64,000 nucleotides of DNA, from assembly GCA_013361095.1 (NCBI GenBank), contig JAATWA010000001.1, positions 2,086,501 through 2,150,500 of the forward strand, in the 5' to 3' direction. The notes under the pieces were generated by a model. It had not been told where the DNA came from. It searched no databases and saw nothing but the letters and a program-made list of their open reading frames with translations. Of the stretch, positions 44,401 to 52,777 are shown piece after piece (position 1 is the first letter of the stretch; the number at the start of each line of letters is the position of its first letter). This DNA is from Pseudanabaena biceps (GTDB lineage: Bacteria > Cyanobacteriota > Cyanobacteriia > Pseudanabaenales > Pseudanabaenaceae). A program made the translations under genes and the position numbers.

Positions 44401-47145
44401 GGAACATTGGCGACAGGCTATGCTGGAACATTGCCGAACACAGCATCAGTAAATGTTGCAAGCGGTTTTACTGATGAAAATCCATCCGACAACATCTCTA
44501 CTGCTAGTTTTTCTTACAACGAAGCAGATCTCACCATTACCAAGACACCTGCAAACGCAAATGTAATTCGGGGAGGTACAGCCAACTTTACGATCGCCGT
44601 AAAGAACGATGGAACTGGATCAACATCAGGCGTAATTACAGTTACAGATACTTTAAACGCGGACTTAACATTTATTCAAGGTAGTTCGGCTGCTCTTAGC
44701 TCTGGTTGGTCTTGTAGCGCACCGACCAAAGTTAGCGGTCAGACTCAATTAGTTACTTGCACCAACCCTGGACCTTTAGCCGCAGGAGCATCAAGCAGTA
44801 TTAGTCTACAAGCAACGGTCTCGGGTACTGCTACTTTAGGTACTGCTATTCCCAATACTGCCTCAGTTTCTACTCCTAATGAGGTGACTACTAACAACAA
44901 CACTTCTGCGATCGCCAACGTTACCCCGATCGCTGCGAACTCAGACTTAATAATCAGCAAATCGGGACCAGCCACAACTAATTTAGGACAAAATTTAACT
45001 TATTCGCTGACTGTTACCAATCAGGGAACAACATCTGCGATCGCTTCCACTAATCCCATTACGGTCACAGACACTTTACAAAGTGGATTAACTTTCCTTT
45101 CTGGAACTGGATCTGGTTGGAGTTGTTCTGCTGCTGCTCAAGTTGTAACTTGTACCAGCAACACCGATCTTGCGCCTAGTGACACTTCTGTCATTACGCT
45201 CAATACATTGGTAGGTACATCAACCGTATCCCCTATTAACAACAGTGCCAGCATTTCTTTAGTAGGTGAAACCGTCACAAACAACAACAACTCTCTTGTG
45301 GTCGTTACCACCATTAATCAAAGTGCGGATTTATCTGTTGTCAAAAGTCACACAGACAATTTTGTACTGGGACAAAGCGCTAATTACAAACTGCTAGTTA
45401 CTAACAATGGACCTTCATCCGTACCTAGCACGATTACAGTTGTTGATACATTACCCAATGATCTCGCCTTTGTGAGTTCGACGGGCGGTGGTTTTACTTG
45501 TACGGCTCCAGCAAAAGTAAATGGGACTCCGCAAGTTGTCACCTGTACTAATGCTGCGGGTTTGGTAGTTGGGACAAGTGCCACAATTACTCTCAATGTG
45601 ACAGTAGGTGCAGCTACTCCGACAGGAACTAATAGCATTACCAATACGGCTACTGTATCTAGTGCAGTGTCAGATCCAGTGAGTAGTAACAACACCAGCA
45701 CTGACCCAACCACGATTAGTCCATTACAAGCCGATCTCAAACTAACTAAAACTCGCTTCGGAACTTTTGCGATCGGTGGTCAAGGAACCTACACTCTCGC
45801 AGTGCAGAACCTTGGTCCTGCACTCGCCACAGGAACTCTCACAATCACAGATACCTTACCTGCAAACTTGACCTTAGCTTCCTTTATCGGTCAGGGTTGG
45901 ACTTGCACAACCATCGGCAGTGCTAGCGTAAGTTGCACAAATCCCAATGCGTCAGGTTTGGCATCAGGTAGCACCACTGCCGTCAATATTACGGTCAATA
46001 TCGGCGTAGGTACACCAGTGGGAACGAATAGCATCACTAACACTGCTAATCTCAATGTTCCTGCCTACGATCTTATTTCATCGAATAATACAGCCAGCAA
46101 TCCAACAACGATTAGCGGTAGTGCTGATTTAACTGTCACAAAAACAACTACTAGTACATTTGTTCTTGGTCAGCAAGCTGTTTACACAATCAAAGTCACC
46201 AATAATGGGTCAAGTACATCTGTTGCACCGATTACTTTAGTCGATCAATTACCTACGGGACTAACCTATGTCTCTGCTGCTGGCATAAATTGGACTTGTC
46301 CTGCTTCTTCTACGATTCCAGATATTACCTGTACTTACAGTGTTAGTTTGACTTCTGGAGCCAGTGCAAGCGATCTGATCTTTACCGTAAATGTGGTCAA
46401 CCTCTCGCCATCGGCAAATCCGACTTCATACACTAACTTTGTAACTGTGTATGGTCCTACCTCTGATCCTAATACCGACAATAACGTCGCTCAGGTGACT
46501 AACCCCCGAATAAATCCCGTACCAAGCCTTAACCTCGTTAAGCGAATTACTAACATCAATAATGTAGATATTACTGGATTTATTTCTGTTACAGCTTCAG
46601 GTTTGTCTAATGATGCAGATCCCAAATGGCCTACGCCTACCCAATACCTACGCGGAGGCGTCAACTGTAACGCTTCCACACCTTGTACTACTGCCACAGC
46701 AGCAACGATCACAGGTGGTAAGCCAGGAGACTTGGTAGAATACACAATTTATTTCCTCTCTAATGGCACAGAGAACCTCAAGAATGCTCAAATCTGCGAT
46801 GCCATTCCTGCTAATACGACCTTTGAGGTTGACACTTATACAACTGGAAAGGGAATCCTTTTAGGCTGGGATAGTACGGGTGGAGTCCTCCCTGATCCTG
46901 CAAATTCGACATTAGTGACAAATGTTAAAGTCGCACTCACTAATCTCTCAGATAGCGATACAGGTAAGTTCTTAGCGATAAATACAGCCGAATCAGGCGC
47001 TCCTTCCCCTTGTAGCTTAGCTACCAATGCTAGAGGAGCTGTCTTAGTGAAATTCGGTTTGAGTCCTGTCATACCTTCCGCGACTAGTTCAGGTACACCG
47101 AAAAGTTCCTACGGTTTTGTGAGATTTAAAGTCAAAGTCAATTAG
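41479..47145 (+). CDS. Giant DUF11 repeat protein (stalk-like)
   Basis: An 1888-residue exported protein. The N-terminus is unusually long and basic before the hydrophobic signal (MRSLFTVIMTLVLTISLSG from residue 68; cleavage near PAYAAG). From about 434 to 1680 there are nine DUF11 repeats of 120-150 residues, each opening with a pattern such as LQIVKSHTGNFATGNNTYQL and most holding two cysteines (WTCSAAGQIVTCTNP), a probable disulfide per domain. The last 200 residues form a module shared with the proteins at 47333 and 49514, ending SSYGFVRFKVKVN. It likely forms an extended fibre on the cell surface. An internal start at residue 68 is possible. Confidence 0.75.
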   Translation: MASKRKPNQFQNQFQIFSKLVVLFWQGILSVFGRSLLPKSNFKLKKLQHKQIQKDNQNIRKTRAVKLMRSLFTVIMTLVLTISLSGINLWFTLPAYAAGLYIEPITWDFVGLDSNNVNVGPNNFLLAARVCNTNGIGGSPLTNINVQYQRTGAFNPFVTVTAINGVNIDTVNIPSLPSGVKPPNHQQVPNSGSANITPSNCFDAYFNIVVSRDSAAYRTVQQYRLVASAAGAGSVDTNTALASGITGYTYGTSVSQQIYVEKILSQSRNSVVSFSGPSSVFVGDTVEYVLTTKTATAYPQLTVSTDFPNGLIQLVDVKTTYSSDPSVVSSGVYFDACGWIADPSNVGYNTSANTCDGPVLDQDLGAAQDGKVGNDVITRYRVKILSTGIGSPPSSTITVNHLINDFSGGSFHYNADYGFGIGTSQITINDSTTDLQIVKSHTGNFATGNNTYQLQVKNNGPTSARGTLTVVDTLPTGFSYVSASSSDPWTCSAAGQIVTCTNPNSTNFAVSATSTINLVVNVGATAATYSLNTATVTSGSPDSNLANNSSSDPTTVLSGANISLTKTHSPATFIVGSTGTYTLTVSNSSAFDGIGPIVIADKLPTGISYISGSGASISYPATTAPSGCSIASGTVTCPWTVSASGQNVTFQNNANLVVGASSIVTLNVAIGSSALPSVINTATATTTNYDPSTSNNTATDTAPVVSPIPDLQVTKSHLDSSGNPISFTAAGLNKYTITVKNVGVAPTTGAISVVETFPAGAGMTYKLSPTTAGGTVLTNGWSSSATDGSAGSITFTNAGPLAAGVSSSFDIIVSPTTAGTYGTVSGFASSTITSGNKVVVSTTGDTNTANDTYYDATVVVTAPTNTTKADAIVAKTVFQSPTPSNRTVIYQIVVTDHTQGSSGTDTFTFSDVIPSQISSLSFGNNATSYNNSICTFAGGNGNGTPTCSLSFSGNTLSGSVTLKKNDGNATFFIKGTLATGYAGTLPNTASVNVASGFTDENPSDNISTASFSYNEADLTITKTPANANVIRGGTANFTIAVKNDGTGSTSGVITVTDTLNADLTFIQGSSAALSSGWSCSAPTKVSGQTQLVTCTNPGPLAAGASSSISLQATVSGTATLGTAIPNTASVSTPNEVTTNNNTSAIANVTPIAANSDLIISKSGPATTNLGQNLTYSLTVTNQGTTSAIASTNPITVTDTLQSGLTFLSGTGSGWSCSAAAQVVTCTSNTDLAPSDTSVITLNTLVGTSTVSPINNSASISLVGETVTNNNNSLVVVTTINQSADLSVVKSHTDNFVLGQSANYKLLVTNNGPSSVPSTITVVDTLPNDLAFVSSTGGGFTCTAPAKVNGTPQVVTCTNAAGLVVGTSATITLNVTVGAATPTGTNSITNTATVSSAVSDPVSSNNTSTDPTTISPLQADLKLTKTRFGTFAIGGQGTYTLAVQNLGPALATGTLTITDTLPANLTLASFIGQGWTCTTIGSASVSCTNPNASGLASGSTTAVNITVNIGVGTPVGTNSITNTANLNVPAYDLISSNNTASNPTTISGSADLTVTKTTTSTFVLGQQAVYTIKVTNNGSSTSVAPITLVDQLPTGLTYVSAAGINWTCPASSTIPDITCTYSVSLTSGASASDLIFTVNVVNLSPSANPTSYTNFVTVYGPTSDPNTDNNVAQVTNPRINPVPSLNLVKRITNINNVDITGFISVTASGLSNDADPKWPTPTQYLRGGVNCNASTPCTTATAATITGGKPGDLVEYTIYFLSNGTENLKNAQICDAIPANTTFEVDTYTTGKGILLGWDSTGGVLPDPANSTLVTNVKVALTNLSDSDTGKFLAINTAESGAPSPCSLATNARGAVLVKFGLSPVIPSATSSGTPKSSYGFVRFKVKVN

Positions 47146-47169
47146 AAACTAAAACATGAGGTCAAAACC

Positions 47170-47280
47170 ATGAAATTTCCATCTAGTCATTATTATGCCA
47201 GTCCACATATTTCTATTCCCGAACCTATACCTAGGGCGATCGCTTCGAGGGAAAGCGTTGAATCTCATTGTGGGGATTAG
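47170..47280 (+). CDS. Possible 36-residue peptide between surface-protein genes
   Basis: A short ORF starting MKFPSSHYYASPHISIPEPI and ending ESHCGD. It lies in the 187-bp gap between two DUF11 genes on the same strand. GAGG sits nine bases before the ATG, a usable ribosome-binding site. It has no signal peptide and matches nothing I recognise. It may be a real microprotein, a leader peptide for the next gene, or chance. Confidence 0.3.
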   Translation: MKFPSSHYYASPHISIPEPIPRAIASRESVESHCGD

Positions 47281-47332
47281 TTTGCTTTAAATTTTTAAAT
47301 CCATTATTTACCTAATATCTCCAAAATCAACC

Positions 47333-49444
47333 ATGAAATTGAAGTCTCGCCTTCGTTTTTATACCAGTGTATTCCTGACATCCGCTTTGATAATCGGCGG
47401 GAGTTTCTCTCTCTCCAAACTCGCTCTAGCGTCTGGCACTTCGGCTGGCACTGTAATCACCAACACCGCTACAGGTAGTTTTGATGGTGAAACATCAGGA
47501 ACTTCGGGAACCGTGACATCCAACGCTGTCACCTTGTCAGTATTAGAAGTCACGGGGATTACGGTAGCCACTTCAGGTGTTACCAAAGCTACGCCCACCC
47601 AAGTCACTACCGATGGCTTAACAGGCGGTCCTTACCAAAGCACTGCTACAGAAACAGTCAGAGGCGATATCGTCTATTTTGACTTCACAATCACCAATAC
47701 AGGCAACAGTCCAACAGCTTTCTTTATTCCCGATGTCACCACAATCACCAATGGGACACAAAGGGGGATCAGAGTCATTGAAGTTGATCCTGATGGTTCA
47801 GTTGTAACAAATGCGCCGACAGTTTTAAATACCACTGTCCCTAGTGGCGGCGGCATTACGACCGCGTTTCTCGGAACTACCGATGGTTACATTCCCGTCA
47901 ATGGCACAGTAAAAGTGCGTGTTGCTGTTGAGATTACAGGAACCCAAGTGGGTAATACAACCACGGTTGTTTTGGGGAATACATCTGTTGCTAACGGACA
48001 AAATGAAGATTATGTTGCTTCCACTGGCCCCGCTAATCGTGATGTGTTTACCTCAGATCTTGCCAATGGGACGGTAGTTCCTACGACTGGCTATGCCGCA
48101 GGAGTTCCCACCAATACTGGCTACGCAGGTAAGGCGGGCATCGATCAAACTGTGGAAACTAATGGCGCTCCTGTCAATGGTGATACGACATTCTCCCGTA
48201 AGGAAGCCAGCAATACCCAAACTGTGAACATCACATCAGGGATTGATTATGGTGACGCTCCCAACACCTTTGGCACGGTGCTAAATTCTGCTACTGGTTA
48301 TTCTGGTAGCGGCGCAAGTCACCTGATTGATAATACTATCAAGATCGGAACAGCCGTAACTGATGCTGAAGATGATGGTCAGCCGACCGTAGGAGCAAAC
48401 GGCGACGATAGCAATGGCACAACCCCAGACGATGAAGATGGTGTCACGCTCCCTAACTTTGATATCAACCAAACCACTTACACTGCGACTGTTAACGTCA
48501 CTAACACCACAGGTAGTTCCGCCTACTTAGTGGGCTGGATTGACTTCAATCGTGATGGCGTTTTCCAAACTAGTGAAGCTGTAATCTATGATGCAACTCC
48601 TGGTGGCAACATAGACCCGATTCCCACAGGTACAACTAACTCTCCCTTAACCTTGACTTGGACTCTTCCTGCTGGTTTGAGTGCTGGCGATCGCTATGCA
48701 AGGTTCCGTTTAACCACAGACTTGAATGTAATTGGCAATGTGATTACTCCTGTGGCTCAGGCTCTCACACCTTTAGGTAAGGGTGAAGTCGAAGACTATA
48801 TCCTCGGTAAAGTTCCTGGATTTAACCTCGTCAAGCGGATTACAAATATCAATGGTACAGATATCACAGGATTTGTGAATGGGCCAGATGTGATTGGCAA
48901 TAATGACAGTGATGTTAAATGGCCATCACCGAATACTCAATACCTGCGTGGTGGAGTCAATTGCACGCCTACCACTCCATGTACTACGTCTAGTGGCACG
49001 ATCTCAGGTGCGAAACCTGGCGATTTAGTGGAATATACAATCTACTTCCTCTCCAATGGCTCTGATAACGTCAAGAATGTTCAACTTTGCGATCGCATTC
49101 CTAGTAGCGGAACTGCTCCTATCTATAACACCACTTTTGAACCAGATACCTATGGTACTGGTAACGGCGTTTTATTTGGATGGGATAGCCAAGCGACTCC
49201 CACAACATTGCCTGATCCTACTAACTCAACATTAGTACCTTCGATCAAGGTTGCCATCGCTAATACAGTAGCCTTTGTTGCATCCTCCACAGCCTTACCC
49301 ACTACACCTTGTAATGGAACTGCTAATCCTAATGGTGCGGTCTTGTTTAATATTGGGGCAAGTACAGTCGTGCCTGCTGCCACAGGTGCAGGTGCGCCGA
49401 TCAATTCCTATGGATTCATCCGCTTTAAAGTGAAAGTAAATTAA
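47333..49444 (+). CDS. GEVED-domain surface protein with shared C-terminal module
   Basis: A 703-residue exported protein (signal cleavage near LALAS). The N-terminal module NTATGSFDGETSGTSGTVTS is homologous to that of the next protein and to the first gene of the block. At about 300-495 a GEVED domain is visible: VGWIDFNRDGVFQTSEAVIY, DRYARFRLTTD, and the name-giving GEVEDYILG. Residues of about 497-703 are the C-terminal module (FNLVKRITNINGTDITGFV, YLRGGVNC, PGDLVEYTIYFLSNG, ending NSYGFIRFKVKVN). GEVED domains occur in secreted adhesins and enzymes. The likely location is the cell surface. Confidence 0.75.
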   Translation: MKLKSRLRFYTSVFLTSALIIGGSFSLSKLALASGTSAGTVITNTATGSFDGETSGTSGTVTSNAVTLSVLEVTGITVATSGVTKATPTQVTTDGLTGGPYQSTATETVRGDIVYFDFTITNTGNSPTAFFIPDVTTITNGTQRGIRVIEVDPDGSVVTNAPTVLNTTVPSGGGITTAFLGTTDGYIPVNGTVKVRVAVEITGTQVGNTTTVVLGNTSVANGQNEDYVASTGPANRDVFTSDLANGTVVPTTGYAAGVPTNTGYAGKAGIDQTVETNGAPVNGDTTFSRKEASNTQTVNITSGIDYGDAPNTFGTVLNSATGYSGSGASHLIDNTIKIGTAVTDAEDDGQPTVGANGDDSNGTTPDDEDGVTLPNFDINQTTYTATVNVTNTTGSSAYLVGWIDFNRDGVFQTSEAVIYDATPGGNIDPIPTGTTNSPLTLTWTLPAGLSAGDRYARFRLTTDLNVIGNVITPVAQALTPLGKGEVEDYILGKVPGFNLVKRITNINGTDITGFVNGPDVIGNNDSDVKWPSPNTQYLRGGVNCTPTTPCTTSSGTISGAKPGDLVEYTIYFLSNGSDNVKNVQLCDRIPSSGTAPIYNTTFEPDTYGTGNGVLFGWDSQATPTTLPDPTNSTLVPSIKVAIANTVAFVASSTALPTTPCNGTANPNGAVLFNIGASTVVPAATGAGAPINSYGFIRFKVKVN

Positions 49445-49450
49445 TTCTTT

Positions 49451-49487
49451 CCATTAGGGCTAAATATTTGCTATTTAGCCCTAATGG
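49451..49487. terminator. Hairpin between the last two surface-protein genes
   Basis: CCATTAGGGCTAAATA pairs with TATTTAGCCCTAATGG around TTTGC, 7 bp after the stop of the GEVED gene. It includes the first possible ATG of the next frame (49484), which argues for the later start at 49514. Confidence 0.65.
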
Positions 49488-49513
49488 AGTTATCTCTCAG
49501 CCAAAACAGATCT

Positions 49514-51496
49514 ATGTCAAAATTTTTATTCCGAGATTCAACTCGCTTATTACTAACTACTGCCCTTATACTTGGCAGTTGCTTCACTTTGGCTAAATCA
49601 GTTTTGGCTGACTCGACTCCTCCGAATACGCCCATTACAAACACTGCCATAGGCACTTTTGAAGGTACAACTTCAGGCACAACAGGAAGTGTCACTTCTA
49701 ACACTGTAACCATCTCAGTACTGGAAGTTGCAGGTATTACCGCAACTTCATCGGGCAATCAAGAAGCTTCCCTAGCCGTAACCAATGCGGGAACCTATCA
49801 AGGTATTGCAGGGATTAACACGGGTGATGTGGTCTATTTTGACTTCACTGTAACTAATGTAGGTAATGATCCAACTGCATTCTTTATCCCAGGTACTGCC
49901 ACAATTAGCGGCGGTACATTTGAAAATATTCAGATTATTGCAGTCGATCCTGATGGCTCAGGAATTGCTACATCAACGACTCTAGCGGTCACAGTCCCAG
50001 CGGGTACTGGTGGAGACACGATCGCTTTATTAGGAGCAACTAATGGCTATATTCCTGTAAATGGCACAGTGACAGTGCGCGTAGCTGTTAAAGTCACAGA
50101 AACAATAGTGGGCAATGCGATCGCAGTCACATTAGGAGATACATCCACAAGTCTCGGAAGTCAAAACCAGCCTTATATAGCCAATGGTACGAACGATCTC
50201 TATACCGTAGATTTAGCAAATAATACTGTTAATCCTTATCCAGTTGCGACTTTTCCTTCAGTTAGCCAAGTGGTTGAAACTGATGGAAATCCTACTAATG
50301 GCGATGTCACTAATAATAGACAAGAAGCCAGTGCTACTCAATCAGTCAATTTAGCTGCGACTCCAGTAATATTTGGTTATAAGTCAGTTACTCTGACCAC
50401 AGATGCTGATACTAACAATAGTGTCACCCCCAATGACACCCTAACATGGCGCATCACTTATGCCAATACAGGAACAGTCGATGTTACTAACTTCCAAATT
50501 GCCGATGTCCTGCCTGCGAATGTGACCTTATTTGGAAGTTTAGCTGCGGCTAATATTACAGTCAATGCGGCTCAGGCTTCCGCAACTCCATCTCCAAATA
50601 CAAGTTATACAGGAATTGCGGGGAATGAGAATCTGTTCGTGAGTACTATAACTTTAAAAGCGGGTGGAGTAATCAATGTTGATATTCCTGTAAAGGTGAA
50701 TGCCGCAGTTCCAAATGGAACAGTTTTGAGCAATCAGCCCACAGCCAGCAGCAATGTTTTACCGATCGCAGGTGTCAAAACTGACAATATTGACGGTACA
50801 AATAATGCTCTCCCTCTAAGCATTCCTGCCCCAACTGGTAGTATTACTCAAACTCAAACAGCAGCGATCGAGCCCACCACTGCAACTGTGTTAGGCACGA
50901 TCGTTGCAACTCCAAAACTTGTTTTGGTAAAGCGGATTACGGCTATTAATGACGTGGCGATCGCAGGTTTTGTTAATGATGGAGTTGCATCTTCTGCCGA
51001 TGACGAGGCTAACTGGCCAACTCCACTAGATACCTATTTACGAGGTGCGGTCGATGTTCCTAATGTTAAGCCAAGCGATCGCCTAGAATACACCATCTAC
51101 TTTTTGGTGATCGGTAATACCAATGTCACAAATGTCACTATTTGTGATTTAGTTCCTGCTCAAACAACTTATGTGGATCAAGCCTATAACGTTATTGGTG
51201 GCGGTAGTAACTTAGGCGTAGCTTTTGCAAATAGTAATACTGCTTTGCCTAGCGCCCCAACTAACTATCTGACTGGGCTTTTTGATAGCGATCGCGCCAA
51301 TTTTTATCCAGCCAATGTCTTGCCACCAAATAACTGCACTAAACCTAGTGGAGGTAGTTTAAGTAGTAGTGATAATACTGATGGAATAGTGGTGGTTAGC
51401 ATAGTTACTTCTCCAACGATTTTGCCATTTGCGACATCGCCTGGAACCCCTTCTAGTTCCTATGGCTTTGTACGCTTTCAGGTAAAAGTCAAATAA
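49514..51496 (+). CDS. DUF11 surface protein with shared N- and C-terminal modules
   Basis: A 660-residue exported protein from the ATG at 49514 (the frame opens at 49484 inside a hairpin). The signal peptide ends near SVLADS. The N-terminal module PITNTAIGTFEGTTSGTTGS and the following VYFDFTVTNVGNDPTAFFIP parallel the preceding protein almost segment by segment. A DUF11 domain is at about 300-390 (NDTLTWRITYANTGTVDVTN). The C-terminal 190 residues are the same module as in the two proteins before it: LVLVKRITAINDVAIAGFV, YLRGAV, EYTIYFLVIGN, SSYGFVRFQVKVK. It appears to be a duplicated paralogue that lost the GEVED domain. Confidence 0.74.
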   Translation: MSKFLFRDSTRLLLTTALILGSCFTLAKSVLADSTPPNTPITNTAIGTFEGTTSGTTGSVTSNTVTISVLEVAGITATSSGNQEASLAVTNAGTYQGIAGINTGDVVYFDFTVTNVGNDPTAFFIPGTATISGGTFENIQIIAVDPDGSGIATSTTLAVTVPAGTGGDTIALLGATNGYIPVNGTVTVRVAVKVTETIVGNAIAVTLGDTSTSLGSQNQPYIANGTNDLYTVDLANNTVNPYPVATFPSVSQVVETDGNPTNGDVTNNRQEASATQSVNLAATPVIFGYKSVTLTTDADTNNSVTPNDTLTWRITYANTGTVDVTNFQIADVLPANVTLFGSLAAANITVNAAQASATPSPNTSYTGIAGNENLFVSTITLKAGGVINVDIPVKVNAAVPNGTVLSNQPTASSNVLPIAGVKTDNIDGTNNALPLSIPAPTGSITQTQTAAIEPTTATVLGTIVATPKLVLVKRITAINDVAIAGFVNDGVASSADDEANWPTPLDTYLRGAVDVPNVKPSDRLEYTIYFLVIGNTNVTNVTICDLVPAQTTYVDQAYNVIGGGSNLGVAFANSNTALPSAPTNYLTGLFDSDRANFYPANVLPPNNCTKPSGGSLSSSDNTDGIVVVSIVTSPTILPFATSPGTPSSSYGFVRFQVKVK

Positions 51497-51654
51497 AAAA
51501 AGAATTAAGTAGAGACAAACGGGGAATTCGGAAAAAATCAGACGCTAAGTACGAAAACATAGTATACATCTATTACTTGATCTCCAAACTCCACTTGTCA
51601 CAGACTGTATCTTTTCGGCGCGATCGCAAATAACTTCACAGCAAGAAAATTCGC

Positions 51655-52611
51655 TCAAACAGTTCGCAAACGTTCAATGTCCTTTATTGGTGGCGCACCG
51701 AACATACGAGAATACTCGCGGCTAAATTGTGATGGACTCTCGTAACCTACTTGATAAGCAGCATTTGCCGCATCGGAGTTTTCGGCAAGCATGAGGCGAC
51801 GTGCTTCCAATAGTCTTAGTTGCTTTTGATATTGAAGAGGACTCATGGATGTCACTTCTTTGAAATGATAATGGAAAGATGAAGGAGACATACTGACCCG
51901 ATCGGCAAGATTCTCAACTCGCATCGGTTGAGCAAAATCAGTCTTAATCAATTGGATCACCTCAGCGATGCGCTGCATATTGCTTCCCGACGTGGCAATT
52001 TGGCGCACAGGTTCGCCCTGTTCGCCCATCAAAAGCCGATAATAGATTTCACGGATAATCATCGGAGCTAACATTGGGATATCTTGCGGCGTATCCAAAA
52101 GCTTTGTCAATCGTAGCGCGCAGTCGATTAGTGAAGCATCAACAGTGCTCACAAACAAGCCTCTCACCGATTTCTCTTTTTTGCTTGTATTTAGACTGGT
52201 TTGGGAAGTAATAATATCGCAAAGCTGGAGTGGATCTAAATTTAGCTTAAATCCTAAATAGGGCTTTTCTGGAGTCGCCTCTACCACAAATCCACTTATT
52301 GGCAAATCAACCGAAACCACAAGGTATTGACCCGCACCATAACGATAGGTTTCCTCACCCAGTAGAGCTTCTTTTTTACCCTGAAGCAGAATGGCAAAAA
52401 TTGGATCGGAAACTCCACGGAGCGCGGAGGGGGCAGAAGATTGTCGCTGAAATTCTAGTAAATCGATCGCTGTTTTATGAAAACCGTTTCCTTTTCCTTC
52501 GGTGTGACGTGTTACTAAGGTCGCTAGTTCTTGGCATTGATTTGCAATATTCTGTGGGATCTGTGCTGTCGCATTTAAATTTATTTTGTGGTTAATGATT
52601 TCAATCATCAT
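51655..52611 (-). CDS. AraC-family transcriptional regulator
   Basis: A 318-residue regulator. The N-terminal 160 residues match the AraC_N effector domain (DPIFAILLQGKKEALLGEE, YLVVSVDLPISG). The C-terminal 100 residues hold two helix-turn-helix motifs (VENLADRVSMSPSSFHYHFK; AAYQVGYESPSQFSREYSRM). It is divergent from the SDR gene at 52778, the usual arrangement when such regulators control a small dehydrogenase operon. The N-terminus could start at either of two adjacent ATGs. The effector is unknown. Confidence 0.88.
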   Translation of the reverse strand: MMIEIINHKINLNATAQIPQNIANQCQELATLVTRHTEGKGNGFHKTAIDLLEFQRQSSAPSALRGVSDPIFAILLQGKKEALLGEETYRYGAGQYLVVSVDLPISGFVVEATPEKPYLGFKLNLDPLQLCDIITSQTSLNTSKKEKSVRGLFVSTVDASLIDCALRLTKLLDTPQDIPMLAPMIIREIYYRLLMGEQGEPVRQIATSGSNMQRIAEVIQLIKTDFAQPMRVENLADRVSMSPSSFHYHFKEVTSMSPLQYQKQLRLLEARRLMLAENSDAANAAYQVGYESPSQFSREYSRMFGAPPIKDIERLRTV

Positions 52612-52777
52612 ATTGTTTGCTCGACTAACATAATCATCTCCTTTTAAGCATTATATAGTATGCATAAAATCTTGACTTGGAGGATTAGGCAATAAAGCGC
52701 GAGGTCTGTGTATTTTGAATTTTTGCATTTACGCATACAGTCGATGCATCCAAACAAATTAGATAGAGAATGAAGCG
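52612..52777. promoter_or_regulatory. Divergent araC/SDR control region with repeated TATGCAT-like sites
   Basis: 166 bp between divergent starts. Similar short sites recur: TATGCATAA (about 52669), TTTACGCATACA (about 52728) and GATGCATCC (about 52743). TTGACT at about 52672 could be a -35 element for the SDR gene. An AraC operator made of such repeats is plausible but only a suggestion. Confidence 0.35.

Noticed and set aside
41479..47145. The giant repeat protein as a non-ribosomal peptide or polyketide synthase.
   Set aside because: There are no adenylation, ketosynthase or carrier motifs. The repeats are DUF11 Ig-like folds with a signal peptide.
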